A DNA stretch of 5,413 nt from Bryobacterales bacterium (GTDB lineage: Bacteria > Acidobacteriota > Terriglobia > Bryobacterales > Bryobacteraceae). The position numbers and the translations under genes were made by a program. Positions 4,476 through 5,413 of the stretch are shown here, in pieces. The notes under the pieces were generated by a model. It searched no databases. It had not been told where the DNA came from and saw only the letters and a program-made list of their open reading frames with translations. Every line of letters begins with the position of its first letter. Position 1 is the stretch's first letter. The stretch lies in the NCBI GenBank assembly GCA_030838885.1, contig JAUZEU010000200.1:1-5413 (forward strand). Direction: 5' to 3'.

Positions 4476-5413
4476 TCAGATGCTCTTCACGCCGGTCTTG
4501 ACTCCCACCAGGACGCTGGCGACCTCGGCCGGGGCGAGGACCCTGTTGGCAAGGCAGCACTCTCCGCGAGGGATCGGGCTGCCATGCGGGCACGCGACGG
4601 GGTGACCCAGCAGGGTACACATGCGGTCAGTCACTTCAGGGCTCAGGATGTGCTCAAATTTGCAGGCGCTCGACTCGATCTCGCGCTCGTCACGGATGGA
4701 GAGCACGTCCATGAAAAGGCGTTCGGCGAGGCGGTGGCGGCGGATGACGTCGCGGGCGCGGCTCTCGCCTTTCGGAGTGAAGGCTTCATGGCCGTTTTCG
4801 ACCGTGACCAATCCGATGTGCGCCATCGTGGAGATGAGCCGTTTCCACTGCACCGCTGTGAACTCATGGGATTCGATATGAACCTCGTCGTGCGGTTTGG
4901 TTCCGGCGGCGATTTCGTGGCGGGCCCAGAGGTGTTCCAGAACTTCGTCGAAGTCCTGATTCTCCTCTGCGGAGAACAGGAGGTTCTCTTTGATGCGACC
5001 GTGTTCGAGGTTCAGGCGGCGTTCGGCGAGTTTGCCCGCGTTCTCATCATGGGTGACCATGACGATGGTGCGGCCTTGGGCGTGAAGGTCGCTCAGGATC
5101 CGGAAGACGATGCTCTGGTTTTCGGCGTCGAGGTTGCCGGTGGGCTCGTCAGCAAGGATGATCTTCGGATCATTGACCAGCGCGCGCGCGATGGCGACGC
5201 GCTGCTGTTCCCCGCCCGAGAGCTGCGACGGCAGGTGTTTAGCACGGGCTTCCATGCCGACCTGTTTGAGCGCGGCGAGCGCTTCCCCTTCGTCGGTCAT
5301 GCTGTGAAAATATTGAGCCAACATGACGTTTTCAAGCGCGTTCAGATGTGGCACCAGATGGAACTGCTGGAAGATGAAGCCTACAGTTTCGCTGCGGAAA
5401 CGGGAGAGGTCTG
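4476..5413 (-). CDS. ABC transporter ATPase (LolD/MacB type) fused to a DtxR-family metal-dependent repressor (5' end outside window)
   Basis: One uninterrupted frame enters from the right edge and ends at TGA 4478-4476. Bases 5411 to about 4985 encode the second half of an ABC ATPase: Q-loop in FIFQQFHLVPHLNALENV, signature LSGGEQQRVAIARAL, Walker B IILADEP with D-loop GNLD, and H-loop VMVTHD. The TGNLD form and the Q-loop region point to the LolD/FtsE/MacB export group. Walker A would lie beyond the window. With no intervening stop or start, from about 4970 the frame continues into a winged-helix region (WKRLISTMAHIGLVTVENG, then FTPKGE). A DtxR dimerisation/metal-binding domain follows: RRHRLAERL, then ESSACKFEHILSPEV, then CPHGSPIPRGECC (about 4592-4554). 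Against DtxR, the primary ligands Cys102, Glu105 and His106 are kept (ACKFEH), His79 and Glu83 are kept (RHRLAE), and His98 becomes Glu. A 25-residue tail follows with no recognisable SH3/FeoA domain. By inference it links a transporter to metal sensing. Each half is securely identified; the fused function is unknown. Confidence 0.9.
   Translation of the reverse strand, partial: DLSRFRSETVGFIFQQFHLVPHLNALENVMLAQYFHSMTDEGEALAALKQVGMEARAKHLPSQLSGGEQQRVAIARALVNDPKIILADEPTGNLDAENQSIVFRILSDLHAQGRTIVMVTHDENAGKLAERRLNLEHGRIKENLLFSAEENQDFDEVLEHLWARHEIAAGTKPHDEVHIESHEFTAVQWKRLISTMAHIGLVTVENGHEAFTPKGESRARDVIRRHRLAERLFMDVLSIRDEREIESSACKFEHILSPEVTDRMCTLLGHPVACPHGSPIPRGECCLANRVLAPAEVASVLVGVKTGVKSI
4553..4970 (-). 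other. DtxR-like module within the fusion protein: degenerate winged helix plus metal-binding/dimerisation domain
   Basis: These are domain boundaries inside the fusion. The first helix (FDEVLEHLWARHE) matches the start of DtxR/MntR, with a Glu where DtxR has the metal ligand Met10 (alignment by eye). The helix-turn-helix region is unusual: His residues appear at LEH, ARH, KPH, EVH and ESH. One of these (ESH) sits where a hydrophobic core residue is normal, which may weaken DNA binding. The recognition helix would be about TAVQWKRLISTM. Metal-site residues (Cys, Glu and His in ACKFEH; His and Glu in RHRLAE) are intact. Four Cys lie in the last part: one in RMC, one in ACPHG and the pair in GECC. 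Confidence 0.75.

Noticed and set aside
4441..4620. N-terminal extension of TrxB by about 60 residues
   Set aside because: The extension is Arg/Pro/Gly-rich, overlaps the 3' end of the ABC-DtxR gene in another frame and resembles no TrxB. The ATG at 4440 gives the family N-terminus.
5352..5354. GTG as the start of the ABC-DtxR protein
   Set aside because: The frame continues to the window edge with a perfect Q-loop region (GFIFQQFHL), so this codon is an internal Val.
1..5413. CRISPR arrays, tRNA/rRNA genes, insertion sequences, riboswitches
   Set aside because: I looked for regularly spaced repeats, cloverleaf-like segments, transposase motifs and terminal inverted repeats by eye and saw none. 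Nearly all bases are accounted for by protein genes.

Overview
This GC-rich bacterial window is packed with genes and has almost no spare sequence: every intergenic gap is 35 bases or shorter. The organism cannot be fixed from the sequence alone. The mix of a long-form GH77 amylomaltase, a TrxB with a GSGCAG dinucleotide-binding motif and a Gln/Arg-rich coiled-coil protein looks to me like an Acidobacteriota (Solibacter/Bryobacter-type) or a similar soil Gram-negative. That is an inference from remembered family character, not a search result.

Layout. On the plus strand, bases 1-392 are the 3' end of a protein with a coiled-coil C-terminus, whose start lies outside the window. A complete malQ (4-alpha-glucanotransferase) follows at 424-2493. 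Everything to the right is on the minus strand and, read in its own direction, forms a compact unidirectional run. It begins with a gene entering from the right edge (5413-4476) that fuses a LolD/MacB-type ABC ATPase to a DtxR-family metal-dependent repressor. Then come trxB (thioredoxin reductase, 4440-3517), ridA (enamine/imine deaminase, 3513-3130), and a type II toxin-antitoxin pair, vapB (3099-2872) and vapC (2875-2477). The end of vapC overlaps the end of malQ tail to tail by 17 bases.

How the genes fit together. The right-hand run may be one transcription unit, since gaps are 35, 3, 30 and -4 bases. It combines a transporter ATPase carrying its own putative metal-sensing domain with two housekeeping/stress enzymes (thiol redox and reactive-intermediate removal) and a toxin-antitoxin module that looks inserted between ridA and malQ. 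The module has its own short repeat-containing leader, a likely autoregulatory operator.

Most noteworthy points. (1) The ABC ATPase-DtxR fusion retains the Cys-x-x-Glu-His metal-ligand motif and the CPHG...CC tail of the repressor family. (2) The true vapC start is probably a CTG at 2875, well placed behind a Shine-Dalgarno sequence and overlapping the vapB stop. Any annotation starting at the first ATG/GTG/TTG would lose the first catalytic Asp. (3) A pair of 8-bp direct repeats with a 13-bp period lies just before vapB.
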